Positions 1-6,959 of a stretch of 24,667 bases of DNA are shown here, piece by piece. The position numbers and the translations under genes were made by a program. Position 1 is the first letter of the stretch, and each line of letters starts with the position of its first letter. The DNA is from a virus: positions 1-24,667 of IMG/VR virus record IMGVR_UViG_3300046736_000097; one strand, given 5' to 3'. Under the pieces are notes generated by a model. It was not told where the DNA came from. It did not search any database and saw nothing but the letters and a program-made list of their open reading frames with translations.

Positions 1-3
1 CCG

Positions 4-29
4 CAAAAATTCCCCGGGGGGATTTTTTG
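4..29. terminator. A/T-armed GC hairpin, possible intrinsic terminator
   Basis: An inverted repeat pairs the A-run and CCCC arm (4-14) with the GGGG and T-run arm (19-29), with one mismatch and a loop of about four bases. This is the shape of an intrinsic terminator whose A and T tracts make it potentially bidirectional. It lies upstream of the first gene, so it may end transcription from genes before the window. No clear promoter was seen between it and the first gene. Confidence 0.4.
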
Positions 30-79
30 GACAATGTTTTCATCCCCCACAGCCGTTTTAGCCCTAAGGAGGCTACCTC

Positions 80-244
80 ATGACCGTTCTCTTCTTCGTA
101 CTACTGCTGCTCGCCGGCGTCTGCTTCGGCCTGGCCGCTGGCCGAGTCACGACCCGCCGTCTCGCGAGCGGCGAGTTCCTGGCTCTCGGCCTGTTGCTCT
201 GGGTGGCGGTCGACGCCATCAAGACGCTGCAGCATCTGGCGTAA
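80..244 (+). CDS. Small single-pass membrane protein (54 aa)
   Basis: This short gene starts at an ATG preceded by AAGGAGG at 65-71. The protein opens with a strongly hydrophobic stretch (residues 3-20, rich in Leu, Phe and Val). A short Arg-rich loop (GRVTTRR) follows, then a second moderately hydrophobic segment (about 33-47). It could be a one- or two-pass membrane protein, or a signal-anchored peptide. No family was recognised. A role in lysis or superinfection control is possible for such a protein but nothing in the sequence shows it. The reading frame is supported by the ribosome binding site and by G/C-rich third positions. Confidence 0.6.
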   Translation: MTVLFFVLLLLAGVCFGLAAGRVTTRRLASGEFLALGLLLWVAVDAIKTLQHLA

Positions 245-255
245 CTCACCCCAAA

Positions 256-274
256 CTCAAGACAACTAGTTGAG
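256..274. repeat. Inverted repeat in the 89-base gap between the first two genes
   Basis: CTCAA (256-260) and TTGAG (270-274) can pair, and the overlapping 10-base palindrome CAACTAGTTG lies at 263-272. An AGGAGG at 273-278 has no convincing start codon after it. The site may be an operator or a small RNA structure, or chance. The rest of the gap shows nothing else. Confidence 0.25.
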
Positions 275-333
275 GAGGCCCTACAAGCCTTCTCAGCTTT
301 TGCCAAAGTTTACTCATAGTAGGAGGATACCGC

Positions 334-1134
334 ATGAAAGTACGTACAGCTCACGTCAGCCTCGAGGTCTTCGACAACGACAGGCAGCACACCGAGGATG
401 TCGAGAAGATCGTCGAGCGTGCTGTCAATCGGCGGTACGCCTGGCTGACCGGCACCGAGTCGGGTGGCAACACTGCCAAGGAGCTCGTTCGGGTTTCCAA
501 GGCCCATGGGTACCGCCCACACGTCCCTGACGGCACCGATTGCTGGATTCTGGTCCGAAACGACCTCGTTTCCGGCAACTTTGACGCCAATCTGCAGCGG
601 GTTATTCCCGGCGCAGAGCACCTCTACCGGGAAGCCAACCTCCCCAACGCCGAGAACCTGCGTCCTCGTTGGGCGCCCAAGGGCCTGATCACGGTCGGAT
701 TCGACTGTGACAAGCTCCGCGGACGGGTCAACATCGGCGTCACGCACCACTTGACTCAGGGTCGTACCCCGGGTCAGGAGTCCGTCGTTCACGGTGTGGA
801 CCACTACGAGTGGAACCAGAAGCTCGATCGCGCCGTCATCGACTGGGCGAAGGAGGTTGCGCAGGGTAGGAACCTCGCGTTCTTCAACACCGACCGCAAT
901 CTCTCCGATCGTCGCAGCGGCGAGGACGAGATCAAGGGCCTCACCACCCTGGCCGACGAGCTTCGTGCCTGGCAGGCCAGCGGACACGGCGACATCGACT
1001 GGATGATGTCCTACGACAAGGACGGCCGCGTGAGCGCGTCGAGCTTCACGGTCCTCGACGACCGTGAGTTCCACCTGAACACCGACCACTACTTCTGCGA
1101 GGGCGTCTACAACGTGGAGGTCCCTCGACGCTGA
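334..1134 (+). CDS. Endonuclease/exonuclease/phosphatase (EEP, DNase I-like) family protein
   Basis: The 266-residue protein has the spaced residues expected of the EEP fold: Glu42 in TGTES, a His pair at 138-139 in GVTHH, Asp187-x-Asn189 in NTDRN, IDWMM at 221-225, and Asp251-His252 in the late NTDHYF motif. In this family these residues bind divalent metal and hydrolyse phosphodiesters, as in DNase I and exonuclease III. The likely role is a phage nuclease or a phosphoesterase acting on another substrate; the sequence does not show which. The ATG is preceded by AGGAGG at 321-326. It stands at the head of the terminase and structural operon, so it is probably expressed late and could act in genome processing. 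The overall match is motif-based and divergent, so the family is likely but not certain. Confidence 0.6.
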   Translation: MKVRTAHVSLEVFDNDRQHTEDVEKIVERAVNRRYAWLTGTESGGNTAKELVRVSKAHGYRPHVPDGTDCWILVRNDLVSGNFDANLQRVIPGAEHLYREANLPNAENLRPRWAPKGLITVGFDCDKLRGRVNIGVTHHLTQGRTPGQESVVHGVDHYEWNQKLDRAVIDWAKEVAQGRNLAFFNTDRNLSDRRSGEDEIKGLTTLADELRAWQASGHGDIDWMMSYDKDGRVSASSFTVLDDREFHLNTDHYFCEGVYNVEVPRR

Positions 1135-1154
1135 CCCGAGAGGGGGTTTGACCC

Positions 1155-1514
1155 ATGGCCCGCCGCAATGACGACGAGCATTCCGCTCCTCGGCGGCGTT
1201 CACCGGCGAAGACTCCCGAAGAGCGCGAGTCCATGCTTATTTCGATGGCCTATGAACGCGCCGAGCAGCAAGTTGCTGACGGGACCGCGTCGAGCCAGCT
1301 TCTGACACACTTTGTCAAGGCTGGTTCGACGCGGGACCGGATCGAGAAGCAGAAACTGGAAGAAGAGGTCCTCGTTCTTCGCAAGAAGGTCGAAACCATG
1401 CAGTCTGCAGTCGACATGAAGAACCTGATGGAGGAGGCACTCGATGTCTTCAAGGGATACCAGGGTCGGGCGGTCGATGACGACGATGATGATGAGTTTG
1501 AGTACTACGACTAG
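1155..1514 (+). CDS. Probable terminase small subunit
   Basis: The 119-residue protein has a basic N-terminus, a central segment with the motif DGTASSQLLTHFVKAGS (residues 42-58), a coiled-coil (about 60-90) and a very acidic C-terminus ending in an Asp run and EYYD. Actinobacterial and firmicute phages commonly encode a protein of this size and pattern close to the packaging genes, often annotated as small terminase. In that role it would recognise the packaging site and recruit the large subunit. Here the large subunit begins 3.7 kb downstream, which is further than usual. The helix-turn-helix was not verified, so a general DNA-binding structural protein is an alternative. Confidence 0.5.
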   Translation: MARRNDDEHSAPRRRSPAKTPEERESMLISMAYERAEQQVADGTASSQLLTHFVKAGSTRDRIEKQKLEEEVLVLRKKVETMQSAVDMKNLMEEALDVFKGYQGRAVDDDDDDEFEYYD

Positions 1515-1522
1515 GAGGAACC

Positions 1523-1819
1523 GTGTGGTACCTCGACGATTGGCATGATTTTCTCCGTCTTGGCGTGTTTGTGATCAGCATCTACGCGTTTGTGATGCTG
1601 ATTGTTCGCTGGCGCCAGTATGCAGACGAGTGGACAGACAAGACGAAGGACTACTGGTACGCATTGCTCATGTGGACCTTCGTCGGCATCGTCGGATCCA
1701 TCCAAGGCATCATCATGGATCGTCCGCTCACCCCAGCGACCGTCGTTCTGACCGCAGCGGTGTTGGTCACCGGTAGGGGGCTACACACGAAGGGCGCTTG
1801 GGGCGGAGAGGATGCGTAG
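1523..1819 (+). CDS. Small membrane protein, probably three transmembrane segments
   Basis: The 98-residue protein starts at a GTG with AGGAGGAA at 1513-1520. It has three hydrophobic segments, about residues 9-28, 45-65 and 70-84, separated by charged loops. The first loop contains RWRQYADEWTDKTKDYW. The topology suggests an inner-membrane protein. No enzyme motif is visible and the family was not named with certainty. It lies between the probable small terminase and the HNH gene and overlaps the latter by 8 bases, so the two are likely translated in a coupled way. A holin is conceivable from size and topology, but no endolysin lies immediately beside it. Confidence 0.6.
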   Translation: MWYLDDWHDFLRLGVFVISIYAFVMLIVRWRQYADEWTDKTKDYWYALLMWTFVGIVGSIQGIIMDRPLTPATVVLTAAVLVTGRGLHTKGAWGGEDA

Positions 1820-2213
1820 GTACTCCGAGCTCGTCGAGATCGAGACGTTTGAGGAGCGATTCCACTACCTATCCCTCACAGGACGGGTAGGAGACGTCAC
1901 TTTCGGCTTCGAACGCAGCCTGAACCAGAACTTCTACCACTCACACCAGTGGCGACGCGTACGCAGGCTCGTTCTGCTGCGCGATGACAACTGTGACCTC
2001 GGAATCCCGGGTCGAGACATCCCATCAGGCCTTCACATCCACCACATGAACCCGGTGACTGCCAAAGACCTGTATGAGTTCAACCCTAAAATTCTCGATC
2101 CCGAGTTCCTCATCTCTACAAGCCACACGACCCACAATGCCATTCACTACGGCGATGAAAAGCTTCTTCCCCAGCCTTTCACCGAGCGTAGACCCGGCGA
2201 CACGTGGATCTAG
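1812..2213 (+). CDS. HNH endonuclease family protein
   Basis: The 133-residue protein carries HIHHMNP at residues 75-81 and a later THNAIH at 107-112, the spaced His, Asn and His of an HNH nuclease (a beta-beta-alpha metal finger). It has only one Cys (61), so the zinc-binding CxxC knuckles seen in many HNH proteins are absent. Phage HNH proteins beside terminase genes often nick DNA to assist packaging in HK97-like systems, and that is the likely role here. It could also be a stand-alone homing-type nuclease, but it sits cleanly in the operon and overlaps its upstream neighbour by 8 bases, which favours an integrated function. Confidence 0.65.
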   Translation: MRRYSELVEIETFEERFHYLSLTGRVGDVTFGFERSLNQNFYHSHQWRRVRRLVLLRDDNCDLGIPGRDIPSGLHIHHMNPVTAKDLYEFNPKILDPEFLISTSHTTHNAIHYGDEKLLPQPFTERRPGDTWI

Positions 2214-2224
2214 GAGGGAAACGT

Positions 2225-2392
2225 ATGACGCGCGACGGAACACCTGAGCCCGGAGACATCGGGGACAACACCCTTGGACTCCCGGATGCCCAGGCAGGCA
2301 ACCCGAGTCCGGAACCGCCCGAGAACGACGTCGAGCTTGGCGAGGCCGAGCTCCTCGAGGACATCGGCGACGACTTGGCAGAGGAGGACTGA
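2225..2392 (+). CDS. Small acidic protein (55 aa), function unknown
   Basis: A short gene with a good ribosome binding site (AGGAGGGA at 2213-2220) begins at ATG 2225. An in-frame start at 2204 lies inside the previous gene and has no such site. The protein is rich in Asp, Glu, Pro and Gly, has no hydrophobic segment, and ends in an acidic stretch (LLEDIGDDLAEED). It is probably largely disordered. The next gene begins one base after its stop, so the two are probably translationally coupled. A similar short acidic gene lies at 18333-18494, with no convincing sequence relationship beyond composition. Confidence 0.55.
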   Translation: MTRDGTPEPGDIGDNTLGLPDAQAGNPSPEPPENDVELGEAELLEDIGDDLAEED

Positions 2393-2393
2393 C

Positions 2394-3056
2394 ATGCACA
2401 GCTTGAAGGGCTACTCAATGCGCGTCGTCTACCTCGACGGCAAGCCGATCAACTGGAAGAACCCGCCCGATCCGAACAAGATGGTGATGTGGACCAAGCG
2501 CACCACCGGTGGACGGGTCATCAAGGGATCGTTCAGGACGATCTGCGCAATGGACAGGATCAACCGCCTGGTCTACCGCCGGTTCGGAGTCGGCCTGTCC
2601 ATCATCCAGTCGTGCTACAACAACACCGTCGCCGCATCGGCCGGTACCCACGACTTCGACGCATGCTTCGACGTCTGGATCAACGGCGTCGACCCCTGGG
2701 TCGCACAGCGCTTCCTTCGTCGGCTCGGTTTCGGGTGCTGGGTCCGCAAGCCTCCTCTGTTCGGGTGGCACATCCACGGCATGGTGCTTCCTCCTCGAGA
2801 AGGCAACTCCGTTTCGGACGACTTCAAGGTCCGCGGCTTCAAGGTCGGGGTCTACGTCGACGGTGGCTACTCGACTCGGGGTGGTTTGGTGACCTCATCG
2901 CAGATTGCCGACTACTACAACCACGCATTCGGTCTGTCGAACATGCACAGCTCCAACAGCGACAGGTCCTGGTTCCCCAAGAACATCGGGGAGACGGTCT
3001 TCGACTTGAAGAAGTACGTGGCCAATCGAGTCAAGGAGCAGAGCGCCCGGCGCTGA
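2394..3056 (+). CDS. Protein with DD-peptidase/hedgehog-like metal-site motifs
   Basis: The 220-residue protein has THDFDACFDV (His86, then Asp93 seven residues later) and GWHIHGM (His126, His128). That His-x6-Asp ... His-x-His layout matches the zinc ligands of M15-type D-Ala-D-Ala peptidases and the hedgehog/DD-peptidase fold. If functional it could cleave peptidoglycan cross-bridges in lysis or DNA entry. The usual Gly and Ala of the SxHxxGxAxD motif are not conserved, so the call rests on spacing and is tentative. There is no signal peptide. The chosen ATG lies one base after the preceding stop, with GAGGAGG at 2381-2387; a longer frame opening at 2274 would run through the preceding gene. 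Confidence 0.4.
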   Translation: MHSLKGYSMRVVYLDGKPINWKNPPDPNKMVMWTKRTTGGRVIKGSFRTICAMDRINRLVYRRFGVGLSIIQSCYNNTVAASAGTHDFDACFDVWINGVDPWVAQRFLRRLGFGCWVRKPPLFGWHIHGMVLPPREGNSVSDDFKVRGFKVGVYVDGGYSTRGGLVTSSQIADYYNHAFGLSNMHSSNSDRSWFPKNIGETVFDLKKYVANRVKEQSARR

Positions 3057-3063
3057 ACTGACC

Positions 3064-3082
3064 GTTCAAAATGGAAGAGAAA
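3064..3082 (+). repeat. 19-base direct repeat, copy A
   Basis: GTTCAAAATGGAAGAGAAA occurs here and, identically, at 18326-18344. In this copy it lies in the gap between two genes and includes an ATG (3071) that is probably not used, because a better start lies at 3095. Confidence 0.8.
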
Positions 3083-3094
3083 GGAGGGCCGATC

Positions 3095-3487
3095 ATGGCC
3101 TTGGAGAAGAGCATTCTCACAAGCGTCAAGAAGACATTGGGTTTCGACAAGGGCTACACGCAGTTTGACCACGACGTGATCACCCACATCAACACCTGCT
3201 TCTTCTCGCTGAACCAACTCGGCATCGGCCCTCCCGAGGGCTTCATGATCGAGGACGACACGGTCACCTGGGAGGACTTCGTGGACGGCGATCTCAACAT
3301 CTCCGCCATGAATGCGCTCCAGACCTACTTCTACCTCAAGATCCGCTCCTTCTTCGACCCGCCGGAGACCCCGCACCACATGGCAGCGCTCAAGGAGCAG
3401 ATCATGGAGCTCGAGTACCGACTCAAGACGGAAAGGGAGCTGACCAAATGGACAGAGCGACAGTCATCGTTGCCCTCCCTCCCGTAG
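3095..3487 (+). CDS. Conserved phage protein, possible head-tail connector family
   Basis: The start is set at ATG 3095, 6 bases after AAGGAGGG (3081-3088). An upstream in-frame ATG at 3071 would swallow that site. The 130-residue product has the pattern of a family widespread in firmicute and actinobacterial phages: an N-terminal helix (ALEKSILTSVKKTLG), then DHDVITHINTCFFSLNQLGIGP, then YFYLKIRSFFDPP, and a C-terminal helix that lies near the end of the protein. Such proteins are usually annotated as hypothetical or as head-tail connector-like because of size and helical content. The stop at 3485-3487 lies inside the next gene, a 40-base overlap, so translation is probably coupled. The function is unproven. 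Confidence 0.55.
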   Translation: MALEKSILTSVKKTLGFDKGYTQFDHDVITHINTCFFSLNQLGIGPPEGFMIEDDTVTWEDFVDGDLNISAMNALQTYFYLKIRSFFDPPETPHHMAALKEQIMELEYRLKTERELTKWTERQSSLPSLP

Positions 3488-5175
3488 ATGACCGGATCCA
3501 GAAGCGATCCAGTGAGGAGGTCCCCCATCTCACGTTGCTGTACCTGGGCGACGTGGAGCTCTCCGCCGAAGCTGTCCTCTACGTGCAGCACGCGGCAAAA
3601 GAGCTCAGTCCTTTCATGCTTACCGTGGATTACCGCGGGACTCTTGGCGAGGACGAAGCTGATGTGCTCTTCTTCGAGAAGACGGCGTGGGACCTGGACC
3701 GCATTGCGAGCTTCAGGCACCACCTCCTGCTCAACGACGAGATCAAGGCGGCCTACGACGCAGCTCCACAGCACACGGAGCATCCTGACTGGACGCCGCA
3801 CCTCACACTGGGCTACCCGGCGACCCCGGCCCCAGAAGATGACGAAGACCGGAGTCTTTCGTACGTCAACTTCGACCGGATCGCTGTTTGGACCGGTGAC
3901 TTCGAGGGCCCAGAGTTCCGCCTGAAATACGACAACAACGGAATGGACGAGGTGATGGCCATGAGCGATATTTCAACTACAGAGCGAGGCGCACAGGCCG
4001 CCGCCGAGCTGTTCCACTACGGCACGAAGGGCATGAAGTGGGGTGTCCGCAAGGCTGAGCGGCACCGCGAGGTCGCGGCTCGTAGCCGTCGCATTGCCGA
4101 TGGCACCGCATCGAAGCAGGACAAGCGCGATCAGTTCGTCGGCAAGGGGCTGGACGGAGCTGGCGGCAAGCTGGCAACCAGCAAGTATGGCGCGACCAAG
4201 ATCGCCGAGCGACACGAGAAGAAGGCAGCCAAGCTCGAAGCCAAGGTGGACAAGAAGGCCGAGAAGATGGACAAGAAGTGGGAGAAGTCGATCTACACCA
4301 CTTCGAAGGCTGTGGAGGTCCACAACGCCATGGCCGAGCACTTCAACGAGCGGATCGGTGCGGTCAACGACAAGCATCCTCTCGCCAACATATTTGACTC
4401 GCCCAACTCGCCGGAGTCGGTAGCCTACATGACCGAGGTCGAGAGGTTGACCTCACGATCGTATGCCTACGCGACGACGACCGTCCACGGGACGAGCCCT
4501 TCGGGGCTGAAGCGTGCCAAGTACGTTGACGACGACAAGGGCCCTCGCATTGTCGTCACCAAGACCGACGTCCAGCACGCCGAAGAGGACGATCCGGATC
4601 TGATCTTGCTGGTGAAGCCGGACGAGAGCGGCCATATTCTCGAGCTGAACGAAGCCGAGGTGGAATCGGTCGAGCATTCCGGTGAGGCCGGCGCGTTCCT
4701 CGCACACTACGGCAAGAAGGGCATGAAGTGGGGAGTCACCACCACTGACCGCGCATCGCAGCGGACTCCGACTCCGGTCACCACGGCGCAGAAGAAGCCC
4801 GGCACCTACACCAAGGCCAAGGGCGGGAAGAATCTCCCCGCGCACGAGGACGCTATCAACGCCCTCGTCACCCGGCAGAAGGCCAAGTCCAGCACCACTG
4901 ACGCGCTGTCGAACGTGGAACTGCGCAAGGCCATTGAGAGAATGAACCTGGAGAACCAGTACCACAACGCTTCCTTCAACTCCGATCGCCGGAGCAAGGG
5001 GCAGAGGTTCGTGCAGGGTCTCATCGGCAGAAAGCGCTACGGTCAGAAGCGCAAGTACACCGACTTCAACGAGGAGCTCGGCTCAGCCACCAGGACTGCG
5101 GCCGGCTCGAAGGTGGCCAAGACGGCTGCGGACAAGGCAACAAAGGCGGCCATCAAGAAGGTCGCTGGCATCTAG
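3448..5175 (+). CDS. 2H phosphoesterase domain fused to a double KGMKWGV-motif phage protein
   Basis: The 575-residue protein has two parts. Residues 1-160 look like a 2H phosphoesterase: PHLTLLYLG (HxT at 27-29) and PHLTLGYP (HxT at 118-120). This family cleaves or makes 2',3'-cyclic or cyclic nucleotide bonds in RNA or nucleotides. Residues 171-575 carry HYGTKGMKWGVR at 190-201, a Lys/Ala/Glu-rich coiled-coil (about 205-290), a mixed domain (about 290-415), HYGKKGMKWGV at 420-430, and a C-terminal LSNVELRKAIERM segment with a basic tail. The motif is typical of phage proteins encoded near portal and capsid genes. The second part has its own plausible start at 3961. The start used here follows GGAAAGGGAG at 3431-3440. 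The gene could be a natural fusion of an enzyme and a virion protein. Confidence 0.65.
   Translation: MDRATVIVALPPVDDRIQKRSSEEVPHLTLLYLGDVELSAEAVLYVQHAAKELSPFMLTVDYRGTLGEDEADVLFFEKTAWDLDRIASFRHHLLLNDEIKAAYDAAPQHTEHPDWTPHLTLGYPATPAPEDDEDRSLSYVNFDRIAVWTGDFEGPEFRLKYDNNGMDEVMAMSDISTTERGAQAAAELFHYGTKGMKWGVRKAERHREVAARSRRIADGTASKQDKRDQFVGKGLDGAGGKLATSKYGATKIAERHEKKAAKLEAKVDKKAEKMDKKWEKSIYTTSKAVEVHNAMAEHFNERIGAVNDKHPLANIFDSPNSPESVAYMTEVERLTSRSYAYATTTVHGTSPSGLKRAKYVDDDKGPRIVVTKTDVQHAEEDDPDLILLVKPDESGHILELNEAEVESVEHSGEAGAFLAHYGKKGMKWGVTTTDRASQRTPTPVTTAQKKPGTYTKAKGGKNLPAHEDAINALVTRQKAKSSTTDALSNVELRKAIERMNLENQYHNASFNSDRRSKGQRFVQGLIGRKRYGQKRKYTDFNEELGSATRTAAGSKVAKTAADKATKAAIKKVAGI
3949..3963 (+). promoter_or_regulatory. 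Internal Shine-Dalgarno and start codon within the 2H fusion gene
   Basis: GAGGTGAT (3949-3956) matches the core of the canonical Shine-Dalgarno sequence and is followed four bases later by an in-frame ATG (3961). Translation from there would give a 404-residue protein beginning MSDISTTE and lacking the 2H domain. The start resembles that of the related gene at 6959, which begins MSDIVVNS. Spacing is a little short but workable. Confidence 0.45.
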
Positions 5176-5192
5176 GAAGGGAGGGCACGGCG

Positions 5193-6959
5193 GTGGATGC
5201 AGCACTGATTGAATCGATTGAACGGCACATGTCTAACACCGCCGTGCCTAAGTACTACGGTCAGTACCGTGCAGCAGTAGAGCGCGGCGATATTCCGGTC
5301 TGCCGGGAGATCGAGATGGAGATGAACCGCATCGATGACCGTATCGATGACCCAGACGTCTACTATGCAGGTAATGTGGTCGATGGGTTCGTTGACTTCT
5401 GCGAAAGGGAGATGACTCTCGCTGACGGTAGCGATCTCAAACTCCTACCCATCTTCAAGGTGTGGGCAGAGCAGCTCTTGGGCTGGTGGCACTACGAGGA
5501 AGAGGACGACTACGACGAGAAGCTCGGCCGATGGGTTGTACGGACCAATCTTCGTCGCCTCATCAACAAGCAGTACCTGATCGTGGCCCGTGGTGCAGCC
5601 AAGTCGATGTATGCCTCCCTACTCCAGGCATATTTCCTCAACGTTGACACCACTACCACCCACCAGATCTGCACTGCTCCCACCATGAAGCAGGCAGACG
5701 AGGTGATGAACCCGTTCAGGACCGCCATCACGCGGTCACGCGGGCCATATTTCAAGTTCCTCACCGCTGGCTCGCTGCAGAACACCACTGGTGACCGGTG
5801 GCTGCGCCAGAAGCTGGTCGCTACCAAGAAGGGCATCGAGAACTTCCTCACAGGATCCATCCTTGAGGTCCGACCGATGTCGATCGACAAGCTTCAGGGC
5901 CTTGGTACCAAGGTGAACACGGTGGATGAGTGGCTCTCAGTCGATATTCGTGAGAACGTGATCGACGCGCTCGAGCAGGGCGCAACAAAGGTGGACGATT
6001 GGGTCGTAGTTGCCATCTCGTCCGAAGGTGTCGTTCGAAACGGCGCTGGGGACGACATCAAGATGGAGCTTCAGACCATCCTCAAGGGTGAGTACATCCG
6101 TGAGGACACCTCGATCTTCCACTACAAGCTTGACAGCGTCGAAGAGGTTGAAGATGAGCGCATGTGGCTCAAGGCCAACCCCAACCTTGGCAAGACTGTG
6201 TCCTACACCACCTACAAGCTCGACGTCGAGAAGGCCAAGAAGGTCCCGGCCACCCGCAACGATATTCTCGCAAAGCGTTTCGGGCTCCCGATGGAAGGAT
6301 TCGTCTACTTCTTCACCTATGAGGAGACGCGGCTGCACAGGGTGCGGCCAAACGCCTACAACGGCGGTCTCTGCGCGCTTGGTGTGGACCTTTCGCAGGG
6401 TGATGACTTCTGTGCGTTCACTCTCCTGTTTCCTCTCCGTAGTGGAAAGTTCGGTGTCGACACTCGTAGCTACATCACGAAGCGAACGCTCGACCTTCTG
6501 CCCGGCGCCCTTCGCAACAAGTACCAGGAGTTCCTCGATGAGGGATCATTGGTCGTCATGGAGGGCAATCTCCTGGACATGATCGAGGTCTATGAGGATC
6601 TAGACCTCTATATTCGTCACAACAAGTACGGCGTTCGCGCCGTGGGCTATGACACCTACAACGCTAAGGAGTTCATGGAGCGTTGGGTCCAGGACTACGG
6701 CGAATGGGGCGTCGTCAAGGTCATTCAGGGAGCTCGGACCGAGTCTGTGCCCCTGGGCGAGATCAAGACGCTCACCGAGGACCGTTTGCTCATATTCCAC
6801 CAGGAGCTCATGAAGTTCACGATGGGTAACGCCGTCACCCTCGAGGACACCAACGGTAACCGCAAGCTTTCGAAGAAGCGGAGAGACGAGAAGATCGACA
6901 ACGTCGCCGCTTTGATGGACGCCTACGTCGCCTACAAGGCCAACAAGGAGGAGTTCTGA
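5193..6959 (+). CDS. terL: Terminase large subunit
   Basis: The 588-residue protein is the packaging motor ATPase and nuclease that pumps DNA into the prohead through the portal. The ATPase domain has an adenine-side segment before residue 120, a degenerate Walker A (ARGAAKSM, 132-139), a coupling region, and Walker B plus catalytic Glu (VNTVDE, 241-246). The nuclease domain carries an RNase H-like set of acidic residues: Asp399 in GVDLSQGDD, Asp487 in GYDTYN, and a final Asp in KIDNVAALMDA (569 or 576). Length and domain order are normal for HK97-like phages. The GTG start follows AAGGGAGGG (5178-5186). Its stop overlaps the next start as TGATG. It is flanked on both sides by genes with KGMKWGV motifs, an uncommon setting for terL. 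Confidence 0.93.
   Translation: MDAALIESIERHMSNTAVPKYYGQYRAAVERGDIPVCREIEMEMNRIDDRIDDPDVYYAGNVVDGFVDFCEREMTLADGSDLKLLPIFKVWAEQLLGWWHYEEEDDYDEKLGRWVVRTNLRRLINKQYLIVARGAAKSMYASLLQAYFLNVDTTTTHQICTAPTMKQADEVMNPFRTAITRSRGPYFKFLTAGSLQNTTGDRWLRQKLVATKKGIENFLTGSILEVRPMSIDKLQGLGTKVNTVDEWLSVDIRENVIDALEQGATKVDDWVVVAISSEGVVRNGAGDDIKMELQTILKGEYIREDTSIFHYKLDSVEEVEDERMWLKANPNLGKTVSYTTYKLDVEKAKKVPATRNDILAKRFGLPMEGFVYFFTYEETRLHRVRPNAYNGGLCALGVDLSQGDDFCAFTLLFPLRSGKFGVDTRSYITKRTLDLLPGALRNKYQEFLDEGSLVVMEGNLLDMIEVYEDLDLYIRHNKYGVRAVGYDTYNAKEFMERWVQDYGEWGVVKVIQGARTESVPLGEIKTLTEDRLLIFHQELMKFTMGNAVTLEDTNGNRKLSKKRRDEKIDNVAALMDAYVAYKANKEEF

Noticed and set aside
263-272. CAACTAGTTG palindrome as a phage attachment site
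   Set aside because: It is short, there is no integrase in the window, and no tRNA-like sequence surrounds it.
270-530. A short + strand frame after AGGAGG at 273-278
   Set aside because: The start precedes the ribosome-site-like sequence, and the frame overlaps the EEP gene with unlikely codon use.
2274-2393. Upstream extension of the DD-peptidase-like gene
   Set aside because: The extension lies wholly inside the preceding small acidic gene, and a good ribosome binding site stands before ATG 2394.
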